Shown here in pieces: positions 5,263-5,970 of a stretch of DNA of 5,970 nucleotides. Position 1 is the stretch's first letter. Every line of letters starts with the position of its first letter. The notes beneath the pieces are model-generated. The model made no database searches, was not told the origin of the DNA, and saw only the letters and a program-made list of their open reading frames with translations. The translations under genes were made by a program, and so were the position numbers. The DNA comes from Flavobacteriales bacterium (GTDB taxonomy: Bacteria; Bacteroidota; Bacteroidia; NORP154): contig DTSC01000017.1 of assembly GCA_012965625.1 (NCBI GenBank), forward strand, positions 1 through 5,970, read 5' to 3'.

Positions 5263-5967
5263 TTAATTTCCCAACATCCTGAGAAGTTGCGAGAGTTTTT
5301 CTTTCAGGTCCTTACGTTCAATAATCATATCAAGGAATCCATGTTCTAAAACAAATTCAGAAGTCTGAAAGTCTTTTGGAAGGTCTTTTCCTATCGTTTC
5401 TTTAACAACTCTAGGGCCTGCAAACCCTATCATTGCACCAGGTTCAGCAATATTAATATCACCAAGCATTGCAAAAGAGGCTGTTACGCCTCCGGTAGTA
5501 GGATCTGTAAGCATAGAGATATATGGGAGCTTGGCCTTAGAGAGTCTTGTTAACTTAGCCGCTGTCTTTGCCATTTGCATTAAGGAAAAAGCAGCCTCCA
5601 TCATTCTCGCTCCTCCAGATTTGGAAATAATGATCAATGGCACCCTTTCTTTTATGCAGAAGTCAATTGCTTTAGCAATCTTCTCCCCAACTACAGAGCC
5701 CATGGAACCCCCAATGAAATTAAAGTTCATGCAAGTGATTACCACAGGACGTTTATTCATATATCCATAACCGGTAGTAATAGCATCCTTTAGTCCCGTC
5801 TTTTTTTGTGTATCAGAAATTCTGTCTTTGTATTTCTTGGTATCCTCAAATTTCAGTGGATCAGTAGGTGAAATACCAGCATTCAGCTCCTTGAATAGCG
5901 TTTCCTTTCCATTATCAAATAAGATATTAAAGTATTCCTCATAACCAATCCTCTGGTGATACCCGCA
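5263..5967 (-). CDS. accD: Acetyl-CoA carboxylase carboxyltransferase subunit beta, N-terminus missing
   Basis: AccD with AccA transfers carboxyl from carboxybiotin to acetyl-CoA, giving malonyl-CoA, the committed step of fatty acid synthesis in the cytosol. The 234 visible residues begin at CGYHQRIGYEEYF, whose Cys is the last ligand of the family's four-Cys zinc ribbon; the other three lie outside the window. The crotonase-fold carboxyltransferase core follows: FIGGSMGSVVGEKIAKA, SKSGGARMMEA, TDPTTGGVTASFAMLGDI, EPGAMIGFAGPRVVKET and a QTSEFVLEHGFLDMII segment close to the C-terminus. The ATG at 5758-5760 is internal, since clear AccD homology extends 69 codons upstream of it. The triplet at the very edge (5968-5970) reads TGA in frame just before the zinc-ribbon Cys, where another residue is expected; this is treated as an edge problem and left outside the gene. 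rpsO follows 168 nt downstream. Confidence 0.93.
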   Translation of the reverse strand, partial: CGYHQRIGYEEYFNILFDNGKETLFKELNAGISPTDPLKFEDTKKYKDRISDTQKKTGLKDAITTGYGYMNKRPVVITCMNFNFIGGSMGSVVGEKIAKAIDFCIKERVPLIIISKSGGARMMEAAFSLMQMAKTAAKLTRLSKAKLPYISMLTDPTTGGVTASFAMLGDINIAEPGAMIGFAGPRVVKETIGKDLPKDFQTSEFVLEHGFLDMIIERKDLKEKLSQLLRMLGN

Positions 5968-5970
5968 TCA

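Overview
The window looks like chromosomal housekeeping DNA from a member of the Bacteroidota, probably a Cytophagales-like lineage. Four things point there. The primary-type sigma factor is short (289 aa), begins MRQLKITKQLTNRE and lacks region 1.1. Start codons are preceded by A-rich leaders with no Shine-Dalgarno sequence. A TACCTTTG element matching the Bacteroidota -7 promoter box (TAnnTTTG) sits in front of rpsO. The ribosomal protein S15 has lineage-typical residues. Base composition is moderately AT-rich by eye. Both ends of the window cut through genes, and I see no mobile element, CRISPR array, tRNA or rRNA.

Layout: positions 1-684 (+) hold the C-terminal part of a saccharopine dehydrogenase / lysine-ketoglutarate reductase-like enzyme. 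Everything else is on the minus strand. Read in transcription order from the right edge it is: accD (acetyl-CoA carboxylase carboxyltransferase beta subunit, N-terminus missing), rpsO (S15), pnp (polynucleotide phosphorylase, in two reading frames), rpoD (sigma factor) and rpe (ribulose-phosphate 3-epimerase). The rightward gene and rpe converge, and their stop codons share one palindromic CTAG. No gene-free stretch exceeds 300 bases; the gaps are 130, 157-183 and about 150-170 nt, and each is described below.

The rpsO-pnp order is the widely conserved ribosome/RNA-decay pair. The roughly 150-nt rpsO-pnp gap carries several inverted repeats and resembles a structured leader. A plausible intrinsic terminator follows pnp.

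The most interesting signal is in pnp. The protein is full length (about 714 aa when rejoined), with all domains and catalytic residues intact, except that one base is missing near 4140, which puts a TGA in frame. An exact 18-nt sequence that includes this frameshift junction (4128-4145, read on the minus strand) recurs on the opposite strand in pnp's own leader (4749-4766). The pnp mRNA could therefore form an 18-bp perfect duplex between its leader and the frameshift site. This could be a templated mutation, an assembly artefact or a regulatory structure; the sequence alone cannot decide. I found no convincing evidence of a wholly new system beyond this.
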